From Thermobaculum terrenum ATCC BAA-798 (lineage in GTDB: Bacteria; Chloroflexota; Chloroflexia; Thermobaculales; Thermobaculaceae), in contig NC_013525.1 in assembly GCF_000025005.1 (NCBI RefSeq), positions 310,001 to 374,000 on the forward strand: a stretch of DNA of 64,000 nucleotides, read 5' to 3'. The notes below the pieces were generated by a model, which saw nothing but the letters and a program-made list of their open reading frames with translations, did no database searches and had not been told where the DNA came from. The translations under genes were made by a program, and so were the position numbers. This document shows, one piece after another, positions 43,340 through 55,077 of the stretch (positions are counted from its first letter, which is position 1; the number at the start of each line of letters is the position of its first letter).

Positions 43340-45472
43340 TTATGATTCTGTTCTCGGGCTTTGAATAGGATACTTAAAAATTGCCATAGACGTGGGAGCT
43401 AACCTGTAGTTCTTAGCAACTCTGCGATTTAGGGTCTCCTGATATCTAGGGTTGCTAGTATCCAAGACCAGCTGCCATCTAAGTCCCGATGGGGGTTGTG
43501 GCAGGTAAAAGGTGATATTCCTCTTGCTCGCATTGAATATCACCAGGATGTTATCGTCAACACATTCTAGAGCTGACGCTCCCGACAGGAGCATACCAAA
43601 GGCTCTTATTTCTTGGTTCAACCAGTCCTCTTCAGTCATTTCCCTGCCATCTGGCCTTAGCCATGTAAGGTCCTTGGTGCCATAGCCTTCTATAATCTGG
43701 CCTTTATAGTATTCGCCTCTGCGTAACACGGGATGAGCTTTTCTGAAAGCTATGACCTGTTTAGTCCACTCCAGGAGTTCTCGCTGCCATTCCTCTAGAT
43801 CCCAAGGTTGCCAGGTGGTTTCATTATCCTGACAGTAAGCATTGTTGTTTCCCCTCTGAGTTCTACCAACCTCATCCCCATGGAGGATCATGGGCGTGCC
43901 TTGGGAAACAAGCAGGGTAGTCAGGAAATTACGAATCTGCCTTCTTCGAAGTGACAATACTGCCTGATTGTCTGTTTCTCCCTCAAAGCCACAATTCCAA
44001 CTAAGATTGTTATCAGTACCATCTTTGTTACCTTCACCGTTGGCCTCGTTATGTTTGGAGTTGTAACTGACCAGGTCCCGCATGGTGAAGCCATCATGGG
44101 AGGTAACATAGTTGATGCTAGCATTGGGACCTCTTCCCCCTGAGGCGAATATATCGCTGCTTCCAGATAGACGCCAACCGAGCTCTCTGACTTGACCTGG
44201 ATCTCCTCTCCAGAAGCGACGGATGTTATCTCTGTATCTATCGTTCCATTCAGCCCATCCTTCTGGGAAGTTTCCTAATTGATAGCCACCTTCTCCCAGG
44301 TCCCACGGCTCCGCTATGAGTTTTACCTGAGATATAACTGGGTCTTGGCTGATGATATCTAAGAATGATCCAAACTTATCGAAGTGATGAGCTTCTCTTC
44401 CCAAGGTGGCTGCCAGGTCAAATCTAAAGCCATCGACATGCATTTCCTGGATCCAATATCTAAGGCTATCCATAATTAGCCTTAGAGAGTATGGCTCGGT
44501 TGTATCTAACGTATTACCTGTACCGGTGTAGTCTATGTAGAAACGTGGGGAGTCAGGAGATAACCTATAGTAGCGATCGTTAGCCATCCCTTTGAAGGAC
44601 AAAGTGGGTCCAAAATGGTTACCTTCTCCTGTGTGGTTATATACGACATCTAATATCACCTCTATGCCTGCCTTGTGGAGCTTCCGAACCATAGTTTTGA
44701 ACTCATGCACTTGTTGCCCCATAAAGCCTGAAGAGCTATATGCTGAATCTGGGGCGAAGAAACCGATCGTGTTGTATCCCCAGTAATTAGTTAGTCCTTT
44801 TTCAACAAGGTACCTATCGCGCACGAAGTGATGTACTGGAAGTAGCTCCACTGCGGTGACACCAAGATCTTTCAGGTACTTTATAATCTCGTGGTGAGCT
44901 AGCCCAGCGTACGTACCTCTGAGATTTTCTGGCAGGCCAGGGTGTAGCTGCGTGAAGCCTTTCACGTGGAGCTCATAGATGATCGTATCTTTCCAGGGAA
45001 TGTTGGGCCTTTTGTCGTCTCCCCAAGTAAAGCTTGTATCCACAACTACCGACTTAGGTACGTAAGGTGAGCTATCTGTTTCAGAGGCTATCAGGTCCTG
45101 GTCGTCATGGCCCGTAATCCTATATCCAAAGACATCATCGGACCACTTTATATCTCCTGCTATGGCCTTGGCATAGGGATCTATGAGTAACTTGTTATGG
45201 TTGAATCTTAACCCTCTAGCAGGGTCATAGGGCCCATAAACCCTGTAACCGTATAACAGTCCGGGCCTTGCTTCCGGCAGATATACATGCCATATATAGT
45301 TGGTTTTATTGGTTACCGGAATCCTAACGCTCTCTTTCTCCTCGAAAGGATTATTGAAAATACATAGCTCTACTTTCTCAGCACCAGGAGAGAACAGGGC
45401 AAAGTTCACCCCGCTTCCGTCCCATGTTGCTCCTAATGGATACGGCTTTCCCGGACAGAATGTAAAATTCAC
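43340..45472 (-). CDS. glgX: Glycogen debranching enzyme (isoamylase type)
   Basis: The 710 residues begin PGKPYPLGATWDGSGVNFALFS, the GlgX/isoamylase CBM48 entry. The GH13 barrel follows, with EVILDVVYNHTGEGNHFGP, nucleophile Asp in GFRFDLAATLGRE, Glu in LIAEPWDLG, and VTSHDGFTMRDLV. It removes short alpha-1,6 branches from glycogen or limit dextrin. GTG start; it overlaps the maltokinase stop by 4 bases, indicating translational coupling. Lies between maltokinase and glgB in the pathway operon. Confidence 0.94.
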   Translation of the reverse strand: MNFTFCPGKPYPLGATWDGSGVNFALFSPGAEKVELCIFNNPFEEKESVRIPVTNKTNYIWHVYLPEARPGLLYGYRVYGPYDPARGLRFNHNKLLIDPYAKAIAGDIKWSDDVFGYRITGHDDQDLIASETDSSPYVPKSVVVDTSFTWGDDKRPNIPWKDTIIYELHVKGFTQLHPGLPENLRGTYAGLAHHEIIKYLKDLGVTAVELLPVHHFVRDRYLVEKGLTNYWGYNTIGFFAPDSAYSSSGFMGQQVHEFKTMVRKLHKAGIEVILDVVYNHTGEGNHFGPTLSFKGMANDRYYRLSPDSPRFYIDYTGTGNTLDTTEPYSLRLIMDSLRYWIQEMHVDGFRFDLAATLGREAHHFDKFGSFLDIISQDPVISQVKLIAEPWDLGEGGYQLGNFPEGWAEWNDRYRDNIRRFWRGDPGQVRELGWRLSGSSDIFASGGRGPNASINYVTSHDGFTMRDLVSYNSKHNEANGEGNKDGTDNNLSWNCGFEGETDNQAVLSLRRRQIRNFLTTLLVSQGTPMILHGDEVGRTQRGNNNAYCQDNETTWQPWDLEEWQRELLEWTKQVIAFRKAHPVLRRGEYYKGQIIEGYGTKDLTWLRPDGREMTEEDWLNQEIRAFGMLLSGASALECVDDNILVIFNASKRNITFYLPQPPSGLRWQLVLDTSNPRYQETLNRRVAKNYRLAPTSMAIFKYPIQSPRTES

Positions 45473-46926
45473 CTCAGATTACTCTCCAGCAAGTTCTTGA
45501 TAGATACTGCAGGTATGTCTACCCAGTCTGGTCTGTAGTCAAGTTCATACCTGAGTTCGTATAGAGCTTTGCGGAGTTTGAATAAATCGAGTAGTTGTCT
45601 GGTGCTTTGGTCATCCTGTGGGAGGAACTTGGTGTCTGATGAGTCGGCAGCATCAATGTAAGATCTCAAAAATTGGTTGCTTACTAGATTCTCCCATATG
45701 GAAAGAAGTGTTTTCTTCTCAGGATACTGTTTGGACAACGACATAGCTACGTAGTTCCAGGATCTGAGCATGCCAGCCACATCTACAAGGGGACTCTCGA
45801 GTGAATTCCTCTCGAATAACGGCTTTGCTGGTTCTCCTTCCAGATCTATGATCAGGAACCTGTCTTTACCAACTAGTAGCTGTCCTAGGTGTAAGTCCCC
45901 ATGAATCCTTGTCTTTAAGCCGAGTTGACTTGGAGGATCTGGCTGCAGAGAGGTTGCTTCTGCAACCAGGTTCTTGAGTGATTCGTCTGGGTATTGAACG
46001 CGGTTGAGGGCTTCCAGCGCATTGTTAGCTTCATTTTGTACCGACTCAACCCAGTTATCGAAATCTTGTTGAGATGCTTGTTCAGGTTGTAGCCCTTCTA
46101 TATCAGCCCTGGCTAGCAGGGAATGGAATTCAGCTAATGTGCTTCCTATGTTGCTAGCACCTTGTAGAGTTTCTGTTTCCTGATCTAGCCATGCTCCGGC
46201 TTCAGAATCTTGTTCAACATTTTCGAGAAAGAGTCTGGCTTTTTGCAGTGCCCAGGACCAGCAATCTCCCTGGTTGGGTACGTATTCGTGGAGCACTAAT
46301 GCATCCACGTCGTAACCATCCGATGAAGATAGCTTGAGGAACGCCAGCAGTGAGGGGGTCTTATCGAAGCGCAAGTTGCTGAGATATCTGCCAAGCTCTA
46401 TTTCTGGGTTTCTACCCTGCTCCAATTTACGATACAGCTTCATAATGCAAGACTCATCTAGTATTACAGAGGTATTACTCTGTTCTCCTTGCAGCGTCCT
46501 GCCCTCACCTTCGCACCTTGGGGTAGTTACCACTTCTGCTACGGCGTCCAGCCTGAATCCCGATAAGCTTTGATCATCTGTCAATAGCCGTAACAGGGCT
46601 TGCCTAGCATCTTCGAACTGCATGCCATCGGCGATCTCCGTCTGCTCTTCTTCTGGCTCAGCAGGCCGCAGATATAGTAGATAATCAGTAAGGTTGTTGC
46701 TTGCATCTATTGCGGTGACAACGCACAGGCATGCTCCGCCTGAATTTGGAACCTCTACCCATCGCTCGAACCTGGCAGACTGGAGATGCCTTGTATGGGC
46801 ACCAAACCATCTATTGGATTCAAGATAGGCAGGTAGTTGTAGATCAAGCGATGCTCTTTCAAGTGCATCATGCAAGGCTTCAACAAGGTTGTTATACTTG
46901 TTGCTTATATATAGCTTGTTGTTCAC
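45469..46926 (-). CDS. mak: Maltokinase (maltose to maltose 1-phosphate)
   Basis: A 485-residue protein with an N-terminal cap ([23 protein letters not shown], typical of Mak/Pep2) and an aminoglycoside-phosphotransferase-like kinase lobe with [14 protein letters not shown] (catalytic Asp) and [12 protein letters not shown] (metal Asp). It phosphorylates maltose made by TreS, giving the GlgE donor. Start GTG 46926 (AGGAG, 8-9 bases) overlaps the treS stop; an open frame reaching 54 codons further upstream lies inside treS and was rejected. In many genomes mak is fused to treS; here they are separate but coupled. Confidence 0.9.
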   Translation of the reverse strand: MNNKLYISNKYNNLVEALHDALERASLDLQLPAYLESNRWFGAHTRHLQSARFERWVEVPNSGGACLCVVTAIDASNNLTDYLLYLRPAEPEEEQTEIADGMQFEDARQALLRLLTDDQSLSGFRLDAVAEVVTTPRCEGEGRTLQGEQSNTSVILDESCIMKLYRKLEQGRNPEIELGRYLSNLRFDKTPSLLAFLKLSSSDGYDVDALVLHEYVPNQGDCWSWALQKARLFLENVEQDSEAGAWLDQETETLQGASNIGSTLAEFHSLLARADIEGLQPEQASQQDFDNWVESVQNEANNALEALNRVQYPDESLKNLVAEATSLQPDPPSQLGLKTRIHGDLHLGQLLVGKDRFLIIDLEGEPAKPLFERNSLESPLVDVAGMLRSWNYVAMSLSKQYPEKKTLLSIWENLVSNQFLRSYIDAADSSDTKFLPQDDQSTRQLLDLFKLRKALYELRYELDYRPDWVDIPAVSIKNLLESNLR

Positions 46927-48578
46927 GGTAACTGCTCCTGTGGTTTTAGCTCGAACCAATAGAACACGTGTGGTCCGAATGTAAGCAGGTATGGCAGCTC
47001 TCCTATCTGTGGAAATACGGTCTTCCCATACAGTTCGACTGGATATAATCCCTTGAAGTCGCTCAGGTCGAGTTCTGCTGCCTGGCAAAACCTTGAGAGA
47101 TTACACGCACAGAGGATGGTAGTATCTTGATACTGCCTTATATAGGCAAGCACAGCTCTATTGGATGGTTGCAGGAAGCGTATGGATCCCCTCCCAAATA
47201 CCGGGTACTTTTTCCTTATCTGTATTGTTCTCTTCATCCAATTCAGGAGTGAAGTTGGCACCTGCTCCTGAGCTTCTACGTTAACAGCTTCATAAGTAAA
47301 TACCGGATCCCTTATTGGAGGCAGGTATAGTGCCTGCGGATTAGCTCTTGAAAATCCGGCATTGCGATCTCCGCTCCATTGCATGGGAGTACGTACACCG
47401 TCCCTGTCTCCCAGATACACGTTATCCCCCATACCTATCTCATCTCCGTAGTAGATGATAGGCGTTCCAGGCAGGGTAAAGAGAAGCAGGTGCATCAGTT
47501 GTATTCTTCTCTCGCTGTTGTCCAGTAGAGGTGCCAGCCTACGCCTTATCCCAAGGTTAAGACGCATCCTGGGGTCTTTCGCATACTCGTGATACATGTA
47601 ATCCCGTTCTTCATCGGTAACCATTTCAAGAGTCAACTCATCATGGTTACGCAAGAATAGTGCCCACTGACATGTCTCTGGTATGGGGGGAGTGCGTCTT
47701 AGTATCTCCGTGATCGGATGTCGGTCCTCCCTGCGTAAGGCCATGTACATTCTGGGCATTATCGGGAAGTGATAAGCCATATGGCATTCATCGCCATTTC
47801 CAAAGTAAGCTACTACGTCCTCTGGCCATTGGTTGGCTTCAGCAAGGAGCATTCTATTAGGCCAGTTATCATCTACGAATTTACGCAGTTTCTTGAGGAA
47901 TTCATGTGTCTCCGGCAGATTCTCGCAGTTGGTACCTTCTCTTTCGTACAGGTAGGGGACGGCATCTAACCTTAATCCGTCTACTCCCATGTCGAGCCAA
48001 TAACCTACTATGTCAAGGATCTCTTGTTGTACCTTTGGGTTGTCGTAATTGAGGTCAGGCTGATGGCTGAAGAACCTATGCCAGTAGTATTTGCCTGCTT
48101 CCTGATCCCAAGTCCAGTTAGATCGCTCGGTATCTATAAATATTATGCGAGCGTCTTTATATTTATCGTCCGTATCGCTCCATACGTAGTAGTCCCTGTA
48201 AGGAGAGTTAGGATTGCTGCGGGCCTCTCTGAACCATTGGTGTTGGTCTGAGGTATGGTTCAGTACAAGCTCAGTAATTACTCTAATACCACGCCTATGG
48301 GCTTCGTCTAAGAAGACCTTAAAATCTTCGATAGTTCCAAAGTCTGGGTGAAGAGATCTGTAGTCGGAAATGTCATAGCCTCCATCCTTGAGGGGAGAGG
48401 CGTAAAAGGGAAGCAGCCATATGGCTGTAACACCTAGAGACTCGATGTAGTCAAGCTTGGCAGTCAGTCCTGGTATATCTCCACTGCCATCGTTATTTGA
48501 ATCAAAAAAGCATCGGACACCTACTTCATAGATAATGGCATCTTTGTACCAAGTTGGATCATCATTCAAGTTGCTCAT
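46923..48578 (-). CDS. treS: Trehalose synthase / maltose alpha-D-glucosyltransferase
   Basis: The 551-residue GH13 enzyme starts [19 protein letters not shown], the TreS entry motif. Nucleophile Asp is in [18 protein letters not shown], Glu in [13 protein letters not shown], and the third Asp in FLRNHDEL. It interconverts trehalose and maltose in one step. Six bases separate it from glgE upstream and it overlaps mak downstream. In the GlgE route it provides maltose from trehalose. No otsA or otsB is in the window. Confidence 0.95.
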   Translation of the reverse strand: MSNLNDDPTWYKDAIIYEVGVRCFFDSNNDGSGDIPGLTAKLDYIESLGVTAIWLLPFYASPLKDGGYDISDYRSLHPDFGTIEDFKVFLDEAHRRGIRVITELVLNHTSDQHQWFREARSNPNSPYRDYYVWSDTDDKYKDARIIFIDTERSNWTWDQEAGKYYWHRFFSHQPDLNYDNPKVQQEILDIVGYWLDMGVDGLRLDAVPYLYEREGTNCENLPETHEFLKKLRKFVDDNWPNRMLLAEANQWPEDVVAYFGNGDECHMAYHFPIMPRMYMALRREDRHPITEILRRTPPIPETCQWALFLRNHDELTLEMVTDEERDYMYHEYAKDPRMRLNLGIRRRLAPLLDNSERRIQLMHLLLFTLPGTPIIYYGDEIGMGDNVYLGDRDGVRTPMQWSGDRNAGFSRANPQALYLPPIRDPVFTYEAVNVEAQEQVPTSLLNWMKRTIQIRKKYPVFGRGSIRFLQPSNRAVLAYIRQYQDTTILCACNLSRFCQAAELDLSDFKGLYPVELYGKTVFPQIGELPYLLTFGPHVFYWFELKPQEQLP

Positions 48579-48584
48579 AGCTCA

Positions 48585-50543
48585 TCACTCTATCCTAAAG
48601 AGATGTACTGGTTCATAGTTTGGATCTAGACGAACGTAATTAGCCGTGCCGTGCCATTGGTAGTAGGCATCAGTGATTAGATCGTGCACAGTATAAGTAT
48701 CCCAAGGTGCGATGTGAAGAGCTTCACCATTGAGATGTACCGTGCATTCATGCCAGTTAAATGGATCAAGGTTAGCTATCACCAGGATACGGTTGCTGCC
48801 GTCCTCACTTATCTTGCTGTAAGCAATGATGTTTGGGTTGTCAGGGTAGTGAAACGTTAGATTAGTGTATAGCTGTAGTGCACGGTTCTGTTTTCTAGCT
48901 TGGTTTATCGTCTTTATGTATGGGATTATGTTCCCTGGAGCGTTCCAATCCCTGACTCTGATCTCGTATTTCTCAGAGTTTAGGTACTCTTCGCTGCCTG
49001 GATGTAAGGGCACGTTCTCTATAAGCTCGAAGCCGCTGTAGATACCATAGGTAGGAGACAGCGTTGCGGCCAAGGCCAGTCTTATCTTGAATGCCGGTCT
49101 GCCTCCTTTCTGCAGGTATTCTGTGAGAATGTCAGGTGTATTAGCGAAGAAGTTGGGCCTTAGGAACTCCACCTGTTCAGTATGTAGCAGCTCATGCATG
49201 AACTGCTCTATCTCCCACCTACTATTGCGCCATGTGAAATAGGTGTATGACTGGGAGAACCCTATCTTAGCTAGTAGCTGAAGCTTCTTAGGTCTGGTAA
49301 ATGCTTCCGAGAGGAATATCACGTCTGGATGTTCTCTTTTTATCTCGGATATAAGCCATTCCCAGAAGGCTACCGGCTTGGTATGGGGGTTATCTACCCT
49401 GAAGATGCGTATGCCGTGCTCGATCCAGAAAAGTACCACACGCTTGAGTTCGTTCCATAGGCTAAGGAAATCTTCGCACCACATATCGAGAGCAACTATA
49501 TCTTCATACTTCTTGGGAGGATTTTCGGCGTACTTTATAGTGCCATCCGGCCTCTTGCGAAACCATTCCGGGTGTTCCCTCACATATGGATGATCTGGAG
49601 AACACTGTATCGCCAGATCAAGCGCTACCTCTATTCCTAGATTTTGGGCTTCTCTTACAAAAGCATCAAAGTCTTCGATTGTGCCCAGTTCGGGATTTAC
49701 AGCATCATGTCCGCCGTATTGATTCCCTATAGCCCATGGACTACCAGGGTCACCAGGTTGGGCCACTAGAGCGTTATTACGCCCTTTACGGTTAGTAAAA
49801 CCAATGGGGTGTATGGGAGGAAGGTAGAGCACATCGAACCCCATATCCTTGATAGCCTCTAGCCTCTTCATGGCAGTTCTAAAGGTCCCGTGCTTGTGAG
49901 GATCGTCTGTTTGGGACCTGGGAAACATCTCGTACCATGCCCCGAACCTGGCCTTTTCTCTATCGACTATAACCCTGAGCCACTTATTGTACAGAGTGAG
50001 ATCTTCTCTAGCTTCGTGTGATGATACAAGTTGTGCAAGCTCCGGCGTAAGAGCTAGATCTACTTTCTCCCTCTGAGTTGAAGCTTCCTGCAACCTGTTG
50101 ATGTATCCTGCCAGCAGCACCTTGGGTTCTCCCACAGCTCTAGCCTCTGCCTGGCGTATTAGCTCAAGTCCTTCAAGGAGCTCCGAGCTCACATCCCTGC
50201 CGGCCGCAACCTTTCGGCTCAGCTCATGAGTCCAACTTATGAAGACTTCTGTCCATGCGGCTACCGTATACTCCAGCATCCCTATGAATTCGATAGGGAT
50301 TTCCGCTGACCATTCGTCGTCATCGTAAGAGTACGACATGGGGACAGATTCCCATTCTTCTGAGCCCTGTCGCCGGTATCTAACCTCGGCTCCAAGGGTA
50401 TCATGGCCCTCTTTTATGATGTCAGCAGTTACCCTTAGTCTGTCGCCAACTATGCGTTTTATAGGGAATCTACCGCAATCTATCTGTGGCCTTACAGATA
50501 CTATACTTATTCGATAGAAGGGATCTGGTTGTTGATCTGCCAT
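48585..50543 (-). CDS. glgE: Alpha-1,4-glucan:maltose-1-phosphate maltosyltransferase
   Basis: The 652 residues match GlgE throughout: an N-terminal Ig-like domain with DRLRVTADIIKEGHDTLGA (about 30-125), a helical insert, then a barrel with GFDVLYLPPIHPIG, GRNNALVAQPGDPGSPWAIG, nucleophile Asp in IRIFRVDNPHTKP, and Glu in IFLSEAFTRP. It adds maltosyl units from maltose 1-phosphate to glucan chains. First gene of the five-gene pathway run. ATG 50543 has AGGAGG 14 bases upstream, longer than usual; a GTG five codons earlier is too close, so the start is slightly uncertain. Confidence 0.95.
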   Translation of the reverse strand: MADQQPDPFYRISIVSVRPQIDCGRFPIKRIVGDRLRVTADIIKEGHDTLGAEVRYRRQGSEEWESVPMSYSYDDDEWSAEIPIEFIGMLEYTVAAWTEVFISWTHELSRKVAAGRDVSSELLEGLELIRQAEARAVGEPKVLLAGYINRLQEASTQREKVDLALTPELAQLVSSHEAREDLTLYNKWLRVIVDREKARFGAWYEMFPRSQTDDPHKHGTFRTAMKRLEAIKDMGFDVLYLPPIHPIGFTNRKGRNNALVAQPGDPGSPWAIGNQYGGHDAVNPELGTIEDFDAFVREAQNLGIEVALDLAIQCSPDHPYVREHPEWFRKRPDGTIKYAENPPKKYEDIVALDMWCEDFLSLWNELKRVVLFWIEHGIRIFRVDNPHTKPVAFWEWLISEIKREHPDVIFLSEAFTRPKKLQLLAKIGFSQSYTYFTWRNSRWEIEQFMHELLHTEQVEFLRPNFFANTPDILTEYLQKGGRPAFKIRLALAATLSPTYGIYSGFELIENVPLHPGSEEYLNSEKYEIRVRDWNAPGNIIPYIKTINQARKQNRALQLYTNLTFHYPDNPNIIAYSKISEDGSNRILVIANLDPFNWHECTVHLNGEALHIAPWDTYTVHDLITDAYYQWHGTANYVRLDPNYEPVHLFRIE

Positions 50544-50665
50544 GATGTCGGCGATCACCTCCTGTAGGCAGTGTGTGCTAAGTTTCAGGATATCATAGCT
50601 TGGGTTGGCAGTAGCGCATATTCTAGAGCCACATTGGTATCGGGTGCAAGTGGCTGGCTTTTACG

Positions 50666-50715
50666 TAATAAACAAAAAGCGTATGGCCAGCTTATCAAGC
50701 TACCTGCCCATACGC
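50666..50715 (-). terminator. Terminator downstream of sucB (minus strand)
   Basis: GCGTATGG (50679-50686) pairs with CCATACGC (50708-50715), with further pairing inside. The minus-strand product is followed by TTTTTGTTTATT. It separates sucAB from the glgE promoter region (50559-50665), in which no clear promoter hexamers were identified. Confidence 0.75.
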
Positions 50716-50763
50716 CTGATGAAGGATATGCTTGGGATATAATTATACCGTAGACTTATTATC

Positions 50764-52014
50764 CTAGCTCTCGAGCATGAGAGAAGTAGGGTCTTCTATT
50801 AGCTCCTTGATACGCACGAGGAAGCGCACCGCATCACTTCCATCTACTATCCTGTGATCATAAGTAAGAGCTAGGTACATCATAGGCCGAACCACTACTT
50901 GTCCTTCCACCACAACCGGCCTTTCCTTGATTGCGTGCATTCCGAGGATACCTACTTGTGGAGGATTTAGTATGGGGGTTGATAGCAGGGAACCATAAAT
51001 ACCTCCGTTGGTTATAGTGAAGGTTCCTCCACGTACCTCTTCCAAAGATATAGTGTTATTTCTTACCTTGGTAGCAAGCTCATCTATCTCCTTTTCTATC
51101 TCTGCGAAGCTCTTGCGGTCTGCGTTTCTAATCACAGGCACCACTAATCCTTCTTTGGCGCCAACGGCTATGCCTATATCGTAGTGGTATTTCAGAATTA
51201 TGTCTTCGCCATCTATCTCAGCGTTGAGATAAGGGAACTCCTTGAGAGCGGCAACTACTGCTTTCGTGAAGAACGACATGAAGCCGAGCTTGACGCCATA
51301 CTTTTCCTGAAACCTGGGACCCAGCCTTCGGCGTATCTCGATAACGTTGCTCATATCACATTCGTTGAAGGTAGTAAGCATAGCGGCTGTATGCTGAGCT
51401 TCTACCAATCGACGGGCTATAACTCTACGACGAGTAGACATGCGCTCTCGTCTCTCCAGCTCTGATAGCTCCCTTGCAGGGGCTTCTGAGGGGGCAGGGG
51501 TGGTTTCCTTAATGGGCTGAGCTTCTACAGTTTTACTTGATTCCGCCTGTTGCGCTCCGGACGGAGCTTGCCTCATAGCTAGCACATCTTCCCGTGTGAT
51601 TCTGCCGCCCGCTCCAGATCCCTCTATCTTTGAGATGTCTATACCTAACTCTTCGGCCAGTCTGCGTACAGAAGGTGTTGCCTTGGGTTGTACCTCTGTA
51701 TGATGCGCAGCCTGAGGGCTGACTGCTTCCCTCTCTTGAGGAGCCTCAGGTTGTGATGGTTCCCTGGCCTGTGAAGGGGTTTCCGTGATTGTTCCAAGCA
51801 GATCACCTACGGAGGCAGATTCTCCTTCCTGTATAGAGATACTCTCCAGGAATCCGCTCGAAGGAGCTGGAACCTCTACGTTGGCCTTGTCTGTTTCAAG
51901 CTCAACGACTACATCCCCTTCTTCTACGCTGTCTCCTGGTTGTTTATGCCACTTTAGAACTGTAACATCGACTACGGATTCTCCAAGATCAGGCACTCTG
52001 ATCTCAACTGCCAT
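50764..52014 (-). CDS. sucB: 2-oxoglutarate dehydrogenase E2 (dihydrolipoamide succinyltransferase)
   Basis: The 416 residues comprise one lipoyl domain (1-78, lipoylated K43 in [13 protein letters not shown]), a Pro/Gln/Ala linker, an E3-binding domain (about 113-148, [15 protein letters not shown]), a second linker, and the catalytic domain (about 190-416) with [10 protein letters not shown] (H387, D391). It transfers the succinyl group to CoA. ATG lies inside the sucA end (11-base overlap) with GGGAG 10 bases upstream. No lpd gene is in the window, so E3 is shared from elsewhere. Confidence 0.95.
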   Translation of the reverse strand: MAVEIRVPDLGESVVDVTVLKWHKQPGDSVEEGDVVVELETDKANVEVPAPSSGFLESISIQEGESASVGDLLGTITETPSQAREPSQPEAPQEREAVSPQAAHHTEVQPKATPSVRRLAEELGIDISKIEGSGAGGRITREDVLAMRQAPSGAQQAESSKTVEAQPIKETTPAPSEAPARELSELERRERMSTRRRVIARRLVEAQHTAAMLTTFNECDMSNVIEIRRRLGPRFQEKYGVKLGFMSFFTKAVVAALKEFPYLNAEIDGEDIILKYHYDIGIAVGAKEGLVVPVIRNADRKSFAEIEKEIDELATKVRNNTISLEEVRGGTFTITNGGIYGSLLSTPILNPPQVGILGMHAIKERPVVVEGQVVVRPMMYLALTYDHRIVDGSDAVRFLVRIKELIEDPTSLMLES

Positions 52015-54841
52015 GTCTTACGGTCTCCCTTATTCCACTAATAGATATATCTGGAGCTTCTCCGAAAGCCGCCTTAATAATTCTGCTTTGCTGTACGTTG
52101 TGCAAAGTTACAGATCCCTCTGCAGGGCTAGCCCTGTCAGGCCTACCTATGTAACCCAAGTTGATGTCGGGATCGAGTATCTTTCTAAGCCTTAAGGCTA
52201 TGTAGTTCCAGGCACCCATGTTGCGTGGTTCCTCTTGGACCCATACTACTTCCTTGGCTGCTGAGTATCTAGATACTACCTGCAAGATCTCCCTTGCCGG
52301 GAAAGGATACAGCTCCTCAACCCTTGCTATAGCTACGTGATTAGCCTCTCTGTATTCTTTGCTCGATACTAGATCGACATAGATCTTGCCACTACAGAGG
52401 ATTATGCGATTAACCCTAGGGGCTATATCATCTGAACGTGGGTCATCTATAACTTTTTGGAATCTGCCATCTACAAGATCCTCAACGGATGCCATGGCAA
52501 GTGGATGCCTAAGCAGACTCTTGGGTGTAAATACCACAAGAGGCTTTGGGGACGACTTGAGACTGGCCGCCTGGCGCCTGAGTAAGTGAAAATACTGGGC
52601 TGCGTTACTTGGGTATACGATCCTGATGTTGTCGTTAGCTGCGAGCTGTAGGAACCTCTCGATCCTAGCACTGGAGTGCTCAGGGCCTTGCCCTTCATAA
52701 CCATGCGGCAATAGCAACACTAGCCCGGACTTCTGCCTCCATTTGGCTTGCCCGGACACAATAAACTGATCGATCATCACCTGGGCGCCGTTCACAAAGT
52801 CCCCGTATTGGGCTTCCCAGAGAACCAAAGTTTCGGGTGCGTGGGTCGAGTATCCGTACTCAAAACCTAGTACAGCGTTCTCGGATAGTGGGCTATTGTA
52901 AATAGCAAAAGATGCCCTGGCTTGAGGTATTGCTTGCAGCGGGATATATCTTTGCCCAGTTTTCACATCATGCAAAACCATATGTCGTTGGCTAAATGTG
53001 CCCCTCTCTGTATCTTGCCCGCTGATACGAATGGGAGTACCGTTCATAAGTATCGTTGCGAATGCTAAGGTCTCTGCGTGCCCCCAATCTATCTCACCTC
53101 TCTCAAGAGCATCTCTTCTTCTTGCAAGGGTGCGCCAGAGCTTGGGATGTACTTCAAAACCTTCGGGTAAGCTTAGCAGGGATTCATTTATCTCGGCGAT
53201 TAACTCTCTAGATACTTTTGTCTCCTGCAAGAAGTGATCCTTCTCCGGTTCTAGGAGCTCCATCTCCGACTCAGGACTCCTACCATCCTCGACCTCTGCC
53301 TGCATAGCCCTGCGAAGCTTCCCCTCAACTTTGCTGACGAAGGCTTGTACTTCTTCAGTAGATACTATTCCCCTCTGTATTAGCTTTTGAGCGAATATCT
53401 CCCTGACTGTAGGGTGTTTCCTTATCTTCTCGTACATCAGGGGTTGAGTAAAGCTAGGCTCATCGCTCTCGTTGTGTCCGTAACGTCTATAACCGATTAG
53501 GTCTATCATAAAATCTTTACGGAAGGTTTCCCTATATGTTTCTGCGAGTCTGGCGGTTAAGATGCAAGCATGAGGATCATCTGCATTGACGTGTACGGTA
53601 GGGATCTCAAAACCCTTGGCAAGGTCTCCAGCGTAAGTTGTGGATCTACCTTCCGAAGGCTCTGTGGTAAAACCTAGCTGATTATTGGCTATGATATGGA
53701 TTGTGCCTCCGGTCCGATAGCCTGGAAGACGCGATAAGTTGAGAGTTTCTGCAACTATTCCTTGTCCAGGAAATGCTGCATCTCCGTGAATGAGTATAGC
53801 TAGCGATGCGCGCTCATCCTGACGAGGTGGTCCAGGAAGGCTCCTATCTTCCTGGGCAGCTCGTGCCCTACCCTCGACCACCGGATTTACATGCTCCAGG
53901 TGGCTAGGATTTGGAACCAGCGTTATAGGGATAGTGCAACCCAGGTTGGTCTTCAAATTAAGGGTAGCACCCAGATGATATTTCACATCACCTGTCCAGC
54001 TATCGACACCTACATCCGTATTAGAAGTTCCCTTCGTGTGCTCAAGCCCGTGCTTGAACTCGGCGATGATCTTTTCATAGGGTTGCTCCAGGATGTGAGC
54101 CATGACGTTTAGCCTTCCCCTGTGGGCTATTCCGATGACGACCTCTCTCACGCCTGATTCCGCGGCTCTGGATATAATCTCATCCAACATCGGTATGAGC
54201 ATATCCAGTCCCTCTATGGAGAACCATTTCTGCCCTGGGAAATACCTATGGAGGAACCTTTCGAAGGTTTCTACCTCTGATAATCTCTCCAAGAGCTTGC
54301 GATCGAACTCCGGGTCGTCACCAATCGCAAACCTGCGGCTTTCAACCATATCACGCAGCCAGTCACGCTCTTTTGAGTCTTGTACCTGGTCGAAGTCATA
54401 GCCTATGGATCCACAATATATATCCCTGAGCTTTCGATAAGCCTCGAGGGCATTCCTGCTCGTTTGGGCAAGTGGTCCCCCAACTACCGATGCAGGTAGT
54501 TTCTCAAGATCAGCCTCGGTCAAACCATGGGTATCAAGTTCGAGCTCAGGGTCTCCCGGGGGTGGAGTGCCCAATGGGTCTAATTGTGCAGCCATGTGTC
54601 CGTACTCTCTGGTTAGCCTGGCTAACCTGGCTGCGCCTACTATCTTGAGTACGTCTATCTCAGTGGGCAGCTCTGCTTGGGTTACTAACTCCTCAAGCTC
54701 TTCTGGGAATGGATTACCTACCCTGTCGAAGTACGCTCTAGTCGAAGGATCTACAGATGATGGGTCGGCTAAGTATCTGAGATATAGCTCGGCTACTAAC
54801 CCAGCATTCAAACCATACAGTTTATCGTTCTTCCCCCACAT
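52004..54841 (-). CDS. sucA: 2-oxoglutarate dehydrogenase E1
   Basis: The 945 residues, usual length, have the E1o motifs: the N-terminal helical segment with [32 protein letters not shown], the TPP-binding region [35 protein letters not shown], and the C-terminal [20 protein letters not shown]. It decarboxylates 2-oxoglutarate with TPP and passes the succinyl group to E2. Divergent from korA with a 236-base gap. With sucCD in the same window this gives the aerobic TCA segment. Confidence 0.96.
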   Translation of the reverse strand: MWGKNDKLYGLNAGLVAELYLRYLADPSSVDPSTRAYFDRVGNPFPEELEELVTQAELPTEIDVLKIVGAARLARLTREYGHMAAQLDPLGTPPPGDPELELDTHGLTEADLEKLPASVVGGPLAQTSRNALEAYRKLRDIYCGSIGYDFDQVQDSKERDWLRDMVESRRFAIGDDPEFDRKLLERLSEVETFERFLHRYFPGQKWFSIEGLDMLIPMLDEIISRAAESGVREVVIGIAHRGRLNVMAHILEQPYEKIIAEFKHGLEHTKGTSNTDVGVDSWTGDVKYHLGATLNLKTNLGCTIPITLVPNPSHLEHVNPVVEGRARAAQEDRSLPGPPRQDERASLAILIHGDAAFPGQGIVAETLNLSRLPGYRTGGTIHIIANNQLGFTTEPSEGRSTTYAGDLAKGFEIPTVHVNADDPHACILTARLAETYRETFRKDFMIDLIGYRRYGHNESDEPSFTQPLMYEKIRKHPTVREIFAQKLIQRGIVSTEEVQAFVSKVEGKLRRAMQAEVEDGRSPESEMELLEPEKDHFLQETKVSRELIAEINESLLSLPEGFEVHPKLWRTLARRRDALERGEIDWGHAETLAFATILMNGTPIRISGQDTERGTFSQRHMVLHDVKTGQRYIPLQAIPQARASFAIYNSPLSENAVLGFEYGYSTHAPETLVLWEAQYGDFVNGAQVMIDQFIVSGQAKWRQKSGLVLLLPHGYEGQGPEHSSARIERFLQLAANDNIRIVYPSNAAQYFHLLRRQAASLKSSPKPLVVFTPKSLLRHPLAMASVEDLVDGRFQKVIDDPRSDDIAPRVNRIILCSGKIYVDLVSSKEYREANHVAIARVEELYPFPAREILQVVSRYSAAKEVVWVQEEPRNMGAWNYIALRLRKILDPDINLGYIGRPDRASPAEGSVTLHNVQQSRIIKAAFGEAPDISISGIRETVRHGS

Positions 54842-55077
54842 ATCACCCTACCTAAGTGCAAGCCGGCTTGCAGGATAGCGCTATAGGCATCCTGTGTCAA
54901 TACCTGATTACAGCAAAAAGCTAGCCATATGAGATCTATTGCAAATCATACCCTTTACAGGACGTCAATGAGTGGTACTATAAGCCTAGAGCTCGTCATA
55001 TGATAGTAGCCTAATAAACATAATAAAATTATACAGACTGTTGGTACGAGGGGAATAACTAATCGAGAGGGTATGTC
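54842..55077. promoter_or_regulatory. Divergent control region between sucA and korA
   Basis: 236 non-coding bases that must hold promoters for both alternative 2-oxoglutarate-oxidising units. An AT-rich stretch (55010-55035, with TAATAAACATAATAAAATT) lies on the kor side. I found no clear hexamer pair or long operator palindrome. Confidence 0.45.

Noticed and set aside
46927-47088. 54-codon extension of maltokinase into treS
   Set aside because: Lies fully within treS coding sequence; GTG 46926 has a proper ribosome site and overlaps the treS stop in the usual coupled way.
50571-50753. 60-codon plus-strand frame between glgE and sucB
   Set aside because: It crosses the sucB terminator hairpin, lacks a ribosome site and has no recognisable product.
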